Below, one piece after another: positions 57,479 through 64,000 of a stretch of 64,000 nt of DNA. The translations under genes were made by a program, and so were the position numbers. Source of the stretch: Palsa-739 sp963732915 (GTDB taxonomy: Bacteria; Actinomycetota; Thermoleophilia; Gaiellales; Gaiellaceae); assembly GCA_963732915.1 (NCBI GenBank), contig CAVTBF010000005.1, positions 124,001 through 188,000 of the forward strand. The letters run 5' to 3'. Below the pieces are notes generated by a model that saw nothing but the letters and a program-made list of their open reading frames with translations, was not told the DNA's origin and made no database searches. Positions within the stretch are counted from its first letter, which is position 1; every line of letters begins with the position of its first letter.

Positions 57479-58502
57479 ACGGTCGAGACCCCGGGCGCCG
57501 ACGATCCGTGACATCGCGCGAGAGGCGGGGGTGTCGACGGCGACGATCTCCAGGGTGCTCAACCATCGTCCCGAGGTGGCGCCGAGGACGCGCGAGCGCG
57601 TGCTCCGCGTGATCCAGGAGAGCGGGTTCGCGACCAACCGCACCGCGCGCGCCCTGTCCGCGGGCCGCACCGGCCTGATCGCCATGACGCTGCCGATGAT
57701 CCAGACGTCCTACTTCTCGACCCTCGCCGGTGGGGTCGCGGAGGCGCTCTCCGCGCACGACCTGCACGCCGTCCTCTGCCCGACGGGGCACGAGCGCGAC
57801 CGCGAGGTCGGGCTGCTCGAGCGGCTGATGCACGGGACGACCGAAGGCGCCGTGCTGATCCTGCCGGCCGAGTCGTCCGACGAGCTGCTCGCGCTGGCGG
57901 AGCGCGGCTATCCCTTCGTCGTTCTCGACCCGAAGACGCCGCCCGCCGCCGGGATTCCGTCCGTCTCCGCCGCGAACGCGGGCGGGGCCGCCGCGGCGAC
58001 CTCGCACCTGCTCGAGCTCGGGCACCGGCGGATCGGCGTCATCACCGGGCCGGCGGGCTGGTGCGCGACCGAGGAGCGGCTCGACGGCTACCGCTCCGCG
58101 CTCGTCCGCGCCGGCGTCGCGCTCGACCATGCGCTCGAGGCGGAGGCCGACTTCGAGATCGCAGGCGGCCGCGGCGCGGCGTCCTGGCTCTTCGCGCTCG
58201 AGGAGCCTCCGACCGCCATTCTCGCCTTCAACGACAACCTCGCGGCCGGTGCGATGCAGGCCGCGCACGAGCGGGGCCTGGACATCCCTCGCGACCTGTC
58301 GATCGTCGGCTTCGACGACGCCGACTACGCAGCGCTGCTCTCGCCCGCGCTGACAACCGTCCGCCAGCCGCTCGCCCAGATGGCCTGGATCGCCGTCGAG
58401 CTGCTGCGGCGGCTGCTCGAGGACGGTGAGGTCGAGCGGCTGCGGGTCGAGTTGGACACGCGGCTCGTCGTCCGTGGCTCGACGGCCGCGCCGGGCCGCT
58501 AG
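57465..58502 (+). CDS. LacI-family transcriptional regulator
   Basis: A 345-residue sugar-responsive repressor. The DNA-binding part (about 12-65) reads PTIRDIAREAGVSTATISRVLNH and the hinge ATNRTARALSAGRTG. The periplasmic-binding-like sensor domain has LIAMTLPMIQTSYFSTLAGG, HLLELGHRRIGVITGP, AILAFNDNLAAGAMQAA and LSIVGFDDADYAALLSPALTTVRQP. It should repress the divergent cello-oligosaccharide genes and release on binding an oligosaccharide. Its stop codon overlaps the stop of the convergent radical SAM gene in CTAG. Confidence 0.93.
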   Translation: MSNRLRSRPRAPTIRDIAREAGVSTATISRVLNHRPEVAPRTRERVLRVIQESGFATNRTARALSAGRTGLIAMTLPMIQTSYFSTLAGGVAEALSAHDLHAVLCPTGHERDREVGLLERLMHGTTEGAVLILPAESSDELLALAERGYPFVVLDPKTPPAAGIPSVSAANAGGAAAATSHLLELGHRRIGVITGPAGWCATEERLDGYRSALVRAGVALDHALEAEADFEIAGGRGAASWLFALEEPPTAILAFNDNLAAGAMQAAHERGLDIPRDLSIVGFDDADYAALLSPALTTVRQPLAQMAWIAVELLRRLLEDGEVERLRVELDTRLVVRGSTAAPGR

Positions 58503-59611
58503 ACCGCGGCGTGGACGCAGGCGGGGTCTTCGCCGAGCGGGTCGCCGCTCGACGCGAACGCCCGCGCCCGGGAGCCGCCGCAGAGCTCGCGGTAGGCGCA
58601 CGTGCCGCAGCGCCCGGAGAACTCGGCGCGCCGGATCCGCCGCAGGAGCGGATGCTCGCGGTACACCTCCGCGAGGTCGTCCTCCCGGACGTTGCCGAGC
58701 GTGAGCGGCATGAAGCCGGACGGCTGGATCGCGCCGTCGTGGCCGACGAAGACGATGCCGCGTCCGTCGCGCGTCCCCTTCGTCTGCGCCTGCGAGCGCG
58801 AGCCGGCCGGCCCGAGCTCGGCTCGAAGCCGCGACGAGAGCCGGGCGTAGAGCGCGCCGCCGGCGGGCGAACCGCCGTCGGCACGCTGGACGACGACGCG
58901 GCGGAAGAACGGCGCCTCCACCGTGCGGACGACGACGCCGTAGTGCGACGCGTCGACCAGGAAGTGGCAGACGTCCTCGTTCTCCTCCGGCGTCAGCTCG
59001 CCGAGGCCGCGGCCGCGTCCGACGTGGACGAGGAAGAACAGCTCCCAGACCGAGGCGTCGAGCGAGCGGACGAGGCCGAAGATGTCGGGCAGCTCCTCGA
59101 CCGTCTCGCGCATGACGACGGTGTTCACCTGGACGACGATCCCGTGCCGTCGCAGAGCGCGGATCGCCTCGAGCGTGGCGGCGTGGTGGCCGGGGATGCC
59201 GCGGATGCTCTCGTGCGTCGCCGGCTCGGCGCCGTCGAGGCTGATCGAGGCGATCTTGACGCCGCGCGCCCGGAGGGCGGCGATGCGCTCGTCGGTCAGG
59301 AGCGGGGTCACGCTCGGCGCGAGCGCGGCCGGGATCCGCAGCTCGCCGGCCCGGTCGAGCAGTCCGTCGAGCCCGCGGCGCTCGAGCACGTCTCCGCCGG
59401 TCGCGACGAGGACGGGCCTCGGGCTCCCGAACGCCGCCGTGGCGTCGAGGAGCGCTCTCGCCTCGGCGTCGTCCAGCTCGCCGGCCGCCGGTTCCCGCAG
59501 CGCCTCCGCCCGGCAGTGCCGGCAGGCGAGGCCGCACGCCTTCGTCGCCTCCCAGAAGACGAGGATCGGCCGGCTGTCGAGATCGAGTGCAGTCGTGCGC
59601 ACAGCGGTCAC
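58499..59611 (-). CDS. Radical SAM/SPASM-domain protein
   Basis: A 370-residue iron-sulfur enzyme. The S-adenosylmethionine cluster motif is CGLACRHC (CxxxCxxC) in EATKACGLACRHCRAEA; ATGGDVLERRGL is the GGE-like SAM motif with Asp for Glu. The C-terminal twitch/SPASM region holds CGTCAYRELCGGSRARAFA and PACVHAA for an auxiliary cluster. It resembles NirJ/AhbD-type heme-modifying and TIGR04053-like proteins; neither heme d1 genes nor a precursor peptide gene is near, so the role is open. GTG start 59611; GTG 59602 is an alternative. Confidence 0.85.
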   Translation of the reverse strand: MTAVRTTALDLDSRPILVFWEATKACGLACRHCRAEALREPAAGELDDAEARALLDATAAFGSPRPVLVATGGDVLERRGLDGLLDRAGELRIPAALAPSVTPLLTDERIAALRARGVKIASISLDGAEPATHESIRGIPGHHAATLEAIRALRRHGIVVQVNTVVMRETVEELPDIFGLVRSLDASVWELFFLVHVGRGRGLGELTPEENEDVCHFLVDASHYGVVVRTVEAPFFRRVVVQRADGGSPAGGALYARLSSRLRAELGPAGSRSQAQTKGTRDGRGIVFVGHDGAIQPSGFMPLTLGNVREDDLAEVYREHPLLRRIRRAEFSGRCGTCAYRELCGGSRARAFASSGDPLGEDPACVHAAV

Positions 59612-59662
59612 GGTGCCGGGCCCGTCCCGGCGGCGAATCCGGGGAAAGCCACGATCGGAGGT

Positions 59663-59691
59663 GCGGGAGCCCGCGGCGCGCGGGCTCCCGC
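59663..59691. terminator. Strong GC hairpin upstream of the radical SAM gene
   Basis: A perfect 13-bp stem (GCGGGAGCCCGCG and its complement) with a 3-nt GCG loop. It lies between the secreted-protein gene and the radical SAM gene, both on the minus strand, and next to the AT-rich inverted repeat. It probably ends the upstream transcript. Confidence 0.6.
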
Positions 59692-59699
59692 CAATTCGA

Positions 59700-59775
59700 C
59701 TAGAGGCTAGATGTGAAATAGACGCCCGCTGGGGCGGCAGCCGGCGCCGCAGGCTATTTCACATCAAGCCTCTAG
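59700..59775. repeat. AT-rich 22-bp inverted repeat (76-bp unit)
   Basis: The arm CTAGAGGCT-A-GATGTGAAATAG (59700-59721) and its inverse at 59754-59775 match at 21 of 22 positions, around a 32-bp GC-rich centre that itself can fold. The right arm contains the stop codon of the secreted-protein gene. The arms are strikingly AT-rich for this DNA and begin and end with CTAG. Confidence 0.85.
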
Positions 59776-60566
59776 TGCGAGAACTTCAGCTGCACGAGCC
59801 GCGTTCCGCTCACGCCGGTGGACGGGTCGCCGCCCGGCTTCGTGGCCTGCAGGTAGAGGGCGATCGCCGATCCGGGAACGTGGTCGAGCACCTTCGGACG
59901 GCCGTGGAGGGTGATCGTCGCGACGCCGCTCGCGTTCGTGACCGCGCTCGGGACGACGTTCAGCGAGCCGAACGGCAGCGCGGTGACCTGCACCAAGGCG
60001 CCGCGAACGGGACGCCGGTAGCGGTCGACGACCGTGACCTGCATCGTCGCGCTGCCGTTGGCGGCCATCCGCAGCGGATCGAACAGCGCGGTCGCGACGA
60101 CCAGACGGTTGGGCAGCGTCACCTGCTGCACCGGCATCGACGTGCGTCCGTCGGCGAGCGTGATCCCGTCCGTCGTGCTGGGCCCGGCGACGGCCGGGGT
60201 CGGCGCCGAGTTCGCCCAGAAGTGGCCGGCCGAGTTCGTCGCCTTCACCTGCACCCAGATCGACTTGCCGATGTCGTTTCTCGTCAGCGTGTACGTCCGT
60301 CCGGTCGCTCCCGGAATCGGTGTCGAAAGGCCGGGCTTGCCGTACATCCACGTGTAGTAGAAGGACATGGGAGTGGCGCCGACCCACTGGCCGGGGCTCA
60401 CCGTGAGGGTCTGCCCGACCCGCACGGTCGTCACCGCGGGCGGATTGATGTAGCGCGGCGGCTTCACGTCGGTCGCGGCGGCGCCGGCCGAGGCGAGCAC
60501 GCCGGCGCAGGCCACCACGGCCGCGAAGCCGAGCGCGATCGACGTCTTCAGGGGTGTTGTCCGCAT
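59772..60566 (-). CDS. Secreted Ig-like-domain protein
   Basis: A 264-residue exported protein. An N-terminal signal (KTSIALGFAAVVACAGVLASAGAAA) precedes a first Ig-like/fibronectin-like domain (VRVGQTLTVSPGQWVGATPMSFYYTWMY... to about 130) and a second of the bacterial Ig/invasin type (QVTVVDRYRRPVRGALVQVTALPFG, VTNASGVATITLHGR). Such domains mediate surface adhesion or carbohydrate contact. No catalytic domain or cell-wall anchor is seen. ATG has AAAGGAG upstream. It is a single gene whose stop lies in the AT-rich inverted repeat. Confidence 0.8.
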   Translation of the reverse strand: MRTTPLKTSIALGFAAVVACAGVLASAGAAATDVKPPRYINPPAVTTVRVGQTLTVSPGQWVGATPMSFYYTWMYGKPGLSTPIPGATGRTYTLTRNDIGKSIWVQVKATNSAGHFWANSAPTPAVAGPSTTDGITLADGRTSMPVQQVTLPNRLVVATALFDPLRMAANGSATMQVTVVDRYRRPVRGALVQVTALPFGSLNVVPSAVTNASGVATITLHGRPKVLDHVPGSAIALYLQATKPGGDPSTGVSGTRLVQLKFSH

Positions 60567-60836
60567 TGGGCTCCTTTCGCGCGGCTACCGCCGCGAGGCG
60601 GCGTCGGTAGGCGCGGCGGGTCGACTGTACGAGGGTAAGTATCGTCCTGCGATCCTATTGCTACCTACCCGTTCCTCCTGTGGACAAACCGGCTCGGACG
60701 CCCGCAGGTGACGGAGACGGTCGCCGTGATCGTCACCGCGCTCGCACCCGTGAGAGCCGTCCGGCTCGACGCGCCGCCGGTGAGCGAGAACGTCGCCGTT
60801 GTCGCCGCGGGCGCGCTCAGCCGCGCTCGGGGGCGC
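60567..60836. other. Non-coding gap with promoter and possible gene remnant
   Basis: The part next to 60566 holds an AT-richer stretch (GTAAGTATCG...ATCCTATTGCTACC) that probably carries the promoter of the secreted-protein gene. The remainder (about 60690-60810), read on the minus strand, gives a beta-rich text such as TGASAVTITATVSVT without a start, reminiscent of an Ig-like repeat; it may be a decayed fragment. I see no intact gene. Confidence 0.35.
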
Positions 60837-60847
60837 TCAGCCGCGCT
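60813..60847 (-). repeat. 15-bp tandem repeat at the citrate synthase 3' end
   Basis: GCGCTCAGCCGCGCT occurs at 60813-60827 and 60833-60847 (period 20). The second copy contains the stop codon of the citrate synthase gene; the first repeats it downstream. Confidence 0.8.
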
Positions 60848-62102
60848 GGGCGCGCGGCACGAAGTCGCGCTCGTCCGCGCCCGTGTAGACCTGCCGCGGC
60901 CGGGCGATCTTCTGCTCGGAGTCGCCGAGCATCTCCTGCCACTGCGAGATCCAGCCGGGAAGCCGGCCGAGTGCGAAGAGCACCGTGAAGTAGTCGGTCG
61001 GGTAGCCCATCGCCTGGTAGATCAGGCCGGAGTAGAAGTCGACGTTCGGATAGAGCTTGCGCGAGACGAAGTAGTCGTCCTCGAGCGCGATCTTCTCCAG
61101 CTCGAGCGCGATCTGGAGCTTCGGGTTGAGGCCGGTCTGCTCGAAGACGTCGTCGGCGACCTGCTTGATCAGCTTCGCCCGCGGGTCGTAGCTCTTGTAG
61201 ACGCGGTGGCCGAAGCCCATCAGCCGGCCCTTGCCCGCCTTCACCGACTCGATGAAGCCGGGGACGTTCTCGACGTGGTCGATCTCGTCCAGCATGCGCA
61301 GCACCGCCTCGTTCGCGCCGCCGTGCAGCGGGCCGTAGAGCGCCGCGATCCCCGCCGAGACGGCCGAGAACGGGTCGGTCTGCGAGGAGCCGACGCCGCG
61401 CACCGCGTTCGTCGAGCAGTTCTGCTCGTGGTCGGCGTGGAGGATGAGCAGGATCTCGAGCGCCCGCTGCAGCACCGGGTTCGGCTCGTGGCGCCCGCCG
61501 ATCTCGAACGTCATGTTGACGAAGTTGCCGACGTAGTCGAGGTCGTTGCGCGGGTAGACGTAGGGGAGGCCGCGCGAGTGGCGGAAGATCCACGCCGCGA
61601 TCGTCGGGAACTTCGCGATCAGGCGCACCGCCTGCAGACGCCGGCTCTCCGGGTCGGAGATCTCCTTCGCGTCCGGGTAGAAGGTCGAGAGCGCGCCGAC
61701 CGCGCCGAGCAGCATCCCCATCGGATGCGCGTCGTAGCGGAAGCCGTCGAGGAAGCGCGTCAGGTTCGTGTGCACGTACGTGTGCGACCGCACCTCGTCG
61801 TCCCACGCCCGCAGCTGCGCCTCGGTCGGCAGCTCGCCCTCGAGCAGGAGCCACGCCGTCTCGAGGAAGCTCGCCCGCTCGGCGACCTGCTCGATCGGGT
61901 AGCCGCGGTAGCGGAGGATGCCCGCGTCGCCGTCGATGTAGGTGATCGCGCTGCGGCAGGAGGCGGTGTTGAGGAACGCCGGGTCGTACGAGGTGAGACC
62001 GAGCTGACGCAGGTCGGTTGCCCGGATCGTCCCGTCGACGATCGGTACCTCGACCTCGTCGCCGGTGCGGTTGTCGCGGATGGTGAGCGTCTCGTCGGCC
62101 AT
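60837..62102 (-). CDS. gltA: Citrate synthase (type II)
   Basis: A 421-residue enzyme condensing acetyl-CoA with oxaloacetate in the citric acid cycle. Active-site residues are visible: histidines in LILHADHEQNCSTNAVR, LYGPLHGGANEAVL and MGFGHRVYKSYDPR, and the aspartate in YPNVDFYSGLIYQAMG. The N-terminal beta-domain (TLTIRDNRTGDEVEVPIVDG) marks the type II, hexameric, NADH-sensitive class. The stop lies in a short tandem repeat. A TAGGGT box 6 nt before the ATG suggests a leaderless mRNA. Confidence 0.96.
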   Translation of the reverse strand: MADETLTIRDNRTGDEVEVPIVDGTIRATDLRQLGLTSYDPAFLNTASCRSAITYIDGDAGILRYRGYPIEQVAERASFLETAWLLLEGELPTEAQLRAWDDEVRSHTYVHTNLTRFLDGFRYDAHPMGMLLGAVGALSTFYPDAKEISDPESRRLQAVRLIAKFPTIAAWIFRHSRGLPYVYPRNDLDYVGNFVNMTFEIGGRHEPNPVLQRALEILLILHADHEQNCSTNAVRGVGSSQTDPFSAVSAGIAALYGPLHGGANEAVLRMLDEIDHVENVPGFIESVKAGKGRLMGFGHRVYKSYDPRAKLIKQVADDVFEQTGLNPKLQIALELEKIALEDDYFVSRKLYPNVDFYSGLIYQAMGYPTDYFTVLFALGRLPGWISQWQEMLGDSEQKIARPRQVYTGADERDFVPRAQRG

Positions 62103-62108
62103 GCCGGG

Positions 62109-62114
62109 ACCCTA
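62109..62114 (-). promoter_or_regulatory. -10-like box (TAGGGT) of a leaderless start
   Basis: On the minus strand TAGGGT ends 6 nt before the citrate synthase ATG, with CCCGGC between them and no ribosome site. Confidence 0.4.
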
Positions 62115-62152
62115 CCGCCTCACCGGCCGGGGGCGCTCCCGCAGCCGCCCGC

Positions 62153-62881
62153 TCACTCCGGCGCGCCGCCGAGATACAGCTGTGCGACGCGCGGGTCGTC
62201 GAGGAGTTGCAGACCGGAGCCGGTCAACGCGACGCGGCCGCTGTCGAGCACGGCGCCGTGGTGGGCGATCGCGAGCCCGGCGCGTGCGTTCTGCTCGACG
62301 AGCAGCACGGTGCGGCCCTCCCCGTTCAGCTCGGTCACCATCTCGAAGATCAGGTGGCGCGCCTTCGGGTCGAGGCCCATCGTCGGCTCGTCGAGCAGGA
62401 TCAGCCGCGGCTCGAGCATCAGCGCGCGGGCGATCTCGACGAGCTTCTGCTGGCCGCCCGACAGCTCGCCCGCCCGCTCGTGGCGGCGCTCGTCGACGAG
62501 CGCGAACCGCTCGGCGATCGTCTCGGCGCGGCGGTGCACGAGCGCCCGGTCGGCGAGGACGTGGCCGCCCATCAGCAGGTTGTCCCAGATCGTCATCGTC
62601 GGGAAGAGGCTCCGGTCCTGGGTGACGTGGACGATCCCGTGGGCGAGCACCTTCGCGGGCGAGAGCCGGCAGATGTCGGCGCCCTCGAAGAGGATGCGGC
62701 CGCTGCGGGGACGGAGGAGGCCGCTCAGCGTCTTCAGGACGGTCGACTTGCCGGCGCCGTTCGGCCCGACGAGACACATGATCGTGCCCTCCTCGAGGGT
62801 CAGGTCGATGCCGTTGAGGATGTCGCCCCGGCCGTAGCCGGCGATCACCGCGTCGAACTGGAGAAGCGCCGCGCCGCTCAT
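62153..62881 (-). CDS. livF: Liv-type ABC transporter ATPase LivF (3)
   Basis: A 242-residue ATPase of the LivF type. Walker A GPNGAGKSTVLKTLSG, the segment VTQDRSLFPTMTIWDNL, signature ELSGGQQKLVEIARAL, Walker B LILLDEPTMGLDP and switch LLVEQNARAGLAI. It is the last gene of a third Liv importer read on the minus strand; the binding protein and LivH are beyond the right edge. ATGA overlap with livG upstream. The 38-nt space to the citrate synthase promoter shows no terminator. Confidence 0.93.
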   Translation of the reverse strand: MSGAALLQFDAVIAGYGRGDILNGIDLTLEEGTIMCLVGPNGAGKSTVLKTLSGLLRPRSGRILFEGADICRLSPAKVLAHGIVHVTQDRSLFPTMTIWDNLLMGGHVLADRALVHRRAETIAERFALVDERRHERAGELSGGQQKLVEIARALMLEPRLILLDEPTMGLDPKARHLIFEMVTELNGEGRTVLLVEQNARAGLAIAHHGAVLDSGRVALTGSGLQLLDDPRVAQLYLGGAPE

Positions 62882-63609
62882 CCGCCGAGGTACGCGTCCA
62901 GCACGCGCGGGTCGCTGCGGACGACGTCGGGCGGGCCTTCTGCGAGCTTCGTCCCGTGGTCGAGGACGACGATCGGGTCGCAGAGCCGCATCACGAGGTT
63001 CATGTTGTGCTCGACGACGAGGAAGGTGAGACCGCGCTCGTTCAGCGCGCGGATGCGCTGCTCGATCTGCTCCACGAGCACCGGGTTGACGCCGGCGGTC
63101 GGCTCGTCGAGCAGCACGAGCCGCGGCTCGCCCATCAGCACGGCCGCGAACTCGAGCAGCTTCTTCTGCCCGTACGAGAGGTTGCCGGCCCGCTCGCCGG
63201 CGAGGCGTGCGAGGCCGAACTCCTCGAGCAGCTCGAGCGACCGCTTCCGCTCGTGCGTGCGCACCGCGCCGCGGAACGCCGCATGCCACGGCAGCTGCAT
63301 CGCGGCCGCCATGTTCTCGACGAGCGTCAGGTCGGAGAAGATCCGCGCCTGCTGGAACGTGCGGGTGAGCCCGTGCCGCGCGAGCCGGGTCGGGTCGGGT
63401 CGCGACACCGAGCCGCCGGCGAAGCGGATGGTGCCCGCGTCGGCGCGCGCGAAGCCGGTGATCAGGTTGAAGGCGGTCGTCTTGCCGGAGCCGTTCGGGC
63501 CGACGAGCGCCGTCACCGAGCCCTCGGGCACCGAGAACGAGCAGCCGTCGACCGCCGTGACGCCGCCGAAGCGCTTCGTCAGGCCCTCGACTTCGAGCAG
63601 GGCGCTCAC
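62878..63609 (-). CDS. livG: Liv-type ABC transporter ATPase LivG (3)
   Basis: A 243-residue ATPase with Walker A GPNGSGKTTAFNLITGF, Q-loop RTFQQARIFSDLT, the LivG-type signature NLSYGQKKLLEFAAVL, Walker B LVLLDEPTAGVNP and switch VVEHNMNLVM; the C-terminus VLDAYLGG is typical. It overlaps livM by 4 nt (GTGA) and livF by 4 nt (ATGA). It serves the third importer, whose ligand is unknown. Confidence 0.93.
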   Translation of the reverse strand: MSALLEVEGLTKRFGGVTAVDGCSFSVPEGSVTALVGPNGSGKTTAFNLITGFARADAGTIRFAGGSVSRPDPTRLARHGLTRTFQQARIFSDLTLVENMAAAMQLPWHAAFRGAVRTHERKRSLELLEEFGLARLAGERAGNLSYGQKKLLEFAAVLMGEPRLVLLDEPTAGVNPVLVEQIEQRIRALNERGLTFLVVEHNMNLVMRLCDPIVVLDHGTKLAEGPPDVVRSDPRVLDAYLGG

Positions 63610-64000
63610 GCCGCCGCCTCCTCGCGGTGGAGCGACCCGCCGCGGCGCGTCCGCTGCCGCTCGCGCAGCCGGGCGACGAGGTCGCGCAGCGAGGGCAGGA
63701 TCCCGCGCGGCAGCAGCAGCAGGACGACCATGAAGACGGCCGCGTAGCCGACGAGATAGAGCTCGCTCGCCCCGAGCTTCGTGATCATGTACTGCTGCGC
63801 CGGCACGAGCACGAGGGCGCCGATCGCCGGCCCCCAGACCGTCCCCTTGCCGCCGAGGAACGTCATCAGCACGGCGCCGATCATCACGAGCGGGTCGACC
63901 GACGACTCCGGGTAGATGAACGTCAGGTAGTACGCCCAGACGCCGCCGACCATCGCGGTCAGCCAGACCATGATCGTCCACGCGGTCAGCTTCGCGCCGG
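63606..64000 (-). CDS. livM: Liv-type ABC transporter permease LivM (3), partial
   Basis: The C-terminal 130 residues of a LivM permease; the start lies past the right edge. It shows two or three helices with MVWLTAMVGGVWAYYLTFIYPE, then MIGAVLMTFLGGKGTVWGPAIGA, the family C-terminal block, and VVLLLLPRGILPSLRDLVARLR ending in a basic tail. The stop overlaps livG by 4 nt. With the two ATPases it shows a third importer of the same class in one window. Confidence 0.9.
   Translation of the reverse strand, partial: GAKLTAWTIMVWLTAMVGGVWAYYLTFIYPESSVDPLVMIGAVLMTFLGGKGTVWGPAIGALVLVPAQQYMITKLGASELYLVGYAAVFMVVLLLLPRGILPSLRDLVARLRERQRTRRGGSLHREEAAA

Overview
The window reads as chromosome of a high-GC, gene-dense, Gram-positive-type actinobacterium. 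I infer a Thermoleophilia-like lineage (Gaiellales/Solirubrobacterales) from the very high GC, the heavy GTG/TTG start use, the chains of ATGA/GTGA/TGATG gene overlaps and the mix of gene families; no rRNA or other phylogenetic marker is present to prove it. I saw no tRNA, rRNA or CRISPR array. The only mobile-type element is a REP-associated tyrosine transposase (RAYT) unit near the left end.

Layout. 1-8.9 kb: a truncated MFS exporter with its ArsR-type regulator, a RAYT flanked by perfect inverted repeats, asparaginase II, a primary-type sigma factor behind a possible leader peptide, a PspC-domain sensor kinase/NarL regulator pair with a PspC/LiaF-like membrane protein, and a small redox group (nitroreductase, OsmC, bicupin). 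9.1-14.2 kb: a complete branched-chain-amino-acid-type (Liv) ABC importer closed by a strong terminator. 14.4-28.8 kb: a long, tightly overlapped run encoding a molybdenum hydroxylase (two XdhC maturation proteins, FAD, 2Fe-2S and molybdopterin subunits, CoxG-like protein), then a luciferase-like oxidoreductase, M20 hydrolase, peroxiredoxin, FAH-family hydrolase, GDP-mannose dehydratase, M24 peptidase, a DRE-TIM carboligase/lyase, a VOC protein and a CrtI-like flavoprotein. 29.2-40.4 kb: a GntR regulator divergent from a second catabolic operon (TIM-barrel isomerase, second Liv importer, flavin reductase, luciferase-like monooxygenase, two PanE-like reductases, a metal-ligand-poor M24/creatinase-fold protein). 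40.4-45.9 kb: tryptophan-2,3-dioxygenase-like protein, a PLP dehydratase, MFS transporter, class V aminotransferase and aldo-keto reductase. 46.0-58.5 kb: a minus-strand cello-oligosaccharide locus (GH94 phosphorylase, aldose epimerase, Opp-type importer, GH5-like glycosidase) facing a LacI regulator. 58.5-64 kb: a radical SAM/SPASM protein, a secreted Ig-like protein, citrate synthase, and the end of a third Liv importer that runs off the window.

How the genes work together. The two large plus-strand operons look like parallel import-and-degrade cassettes: an importer, an oxidising module (molybdenum hydroxylase in one, flavin reductase plus luciferase-like monooxygenase in the other) and amide/peptide-type hydrolases. 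This arrangement is consistent with use of N-heterocyclic or amide compounds, but the substrates are not known from sequence. The LacI-linked locus would import beta-glucan oligosaccharides, trim them with the GH5-like enzyme and phosphorolyse cellobiose.

Recurrent non-coding themes are: TANNNT boxes placed exactly 6-7 nt before start codons (apparent leaderless genes); a 14-15 bp GC hairpin with a 4-5 nt loop after each of the three solute-binding-protein genes; two genes whose only plausible start is CTG; and a divergent gene pair whose start codons overlap in the palindrome CATG. All functional calls come from reading motifs by eye; no database search was run.
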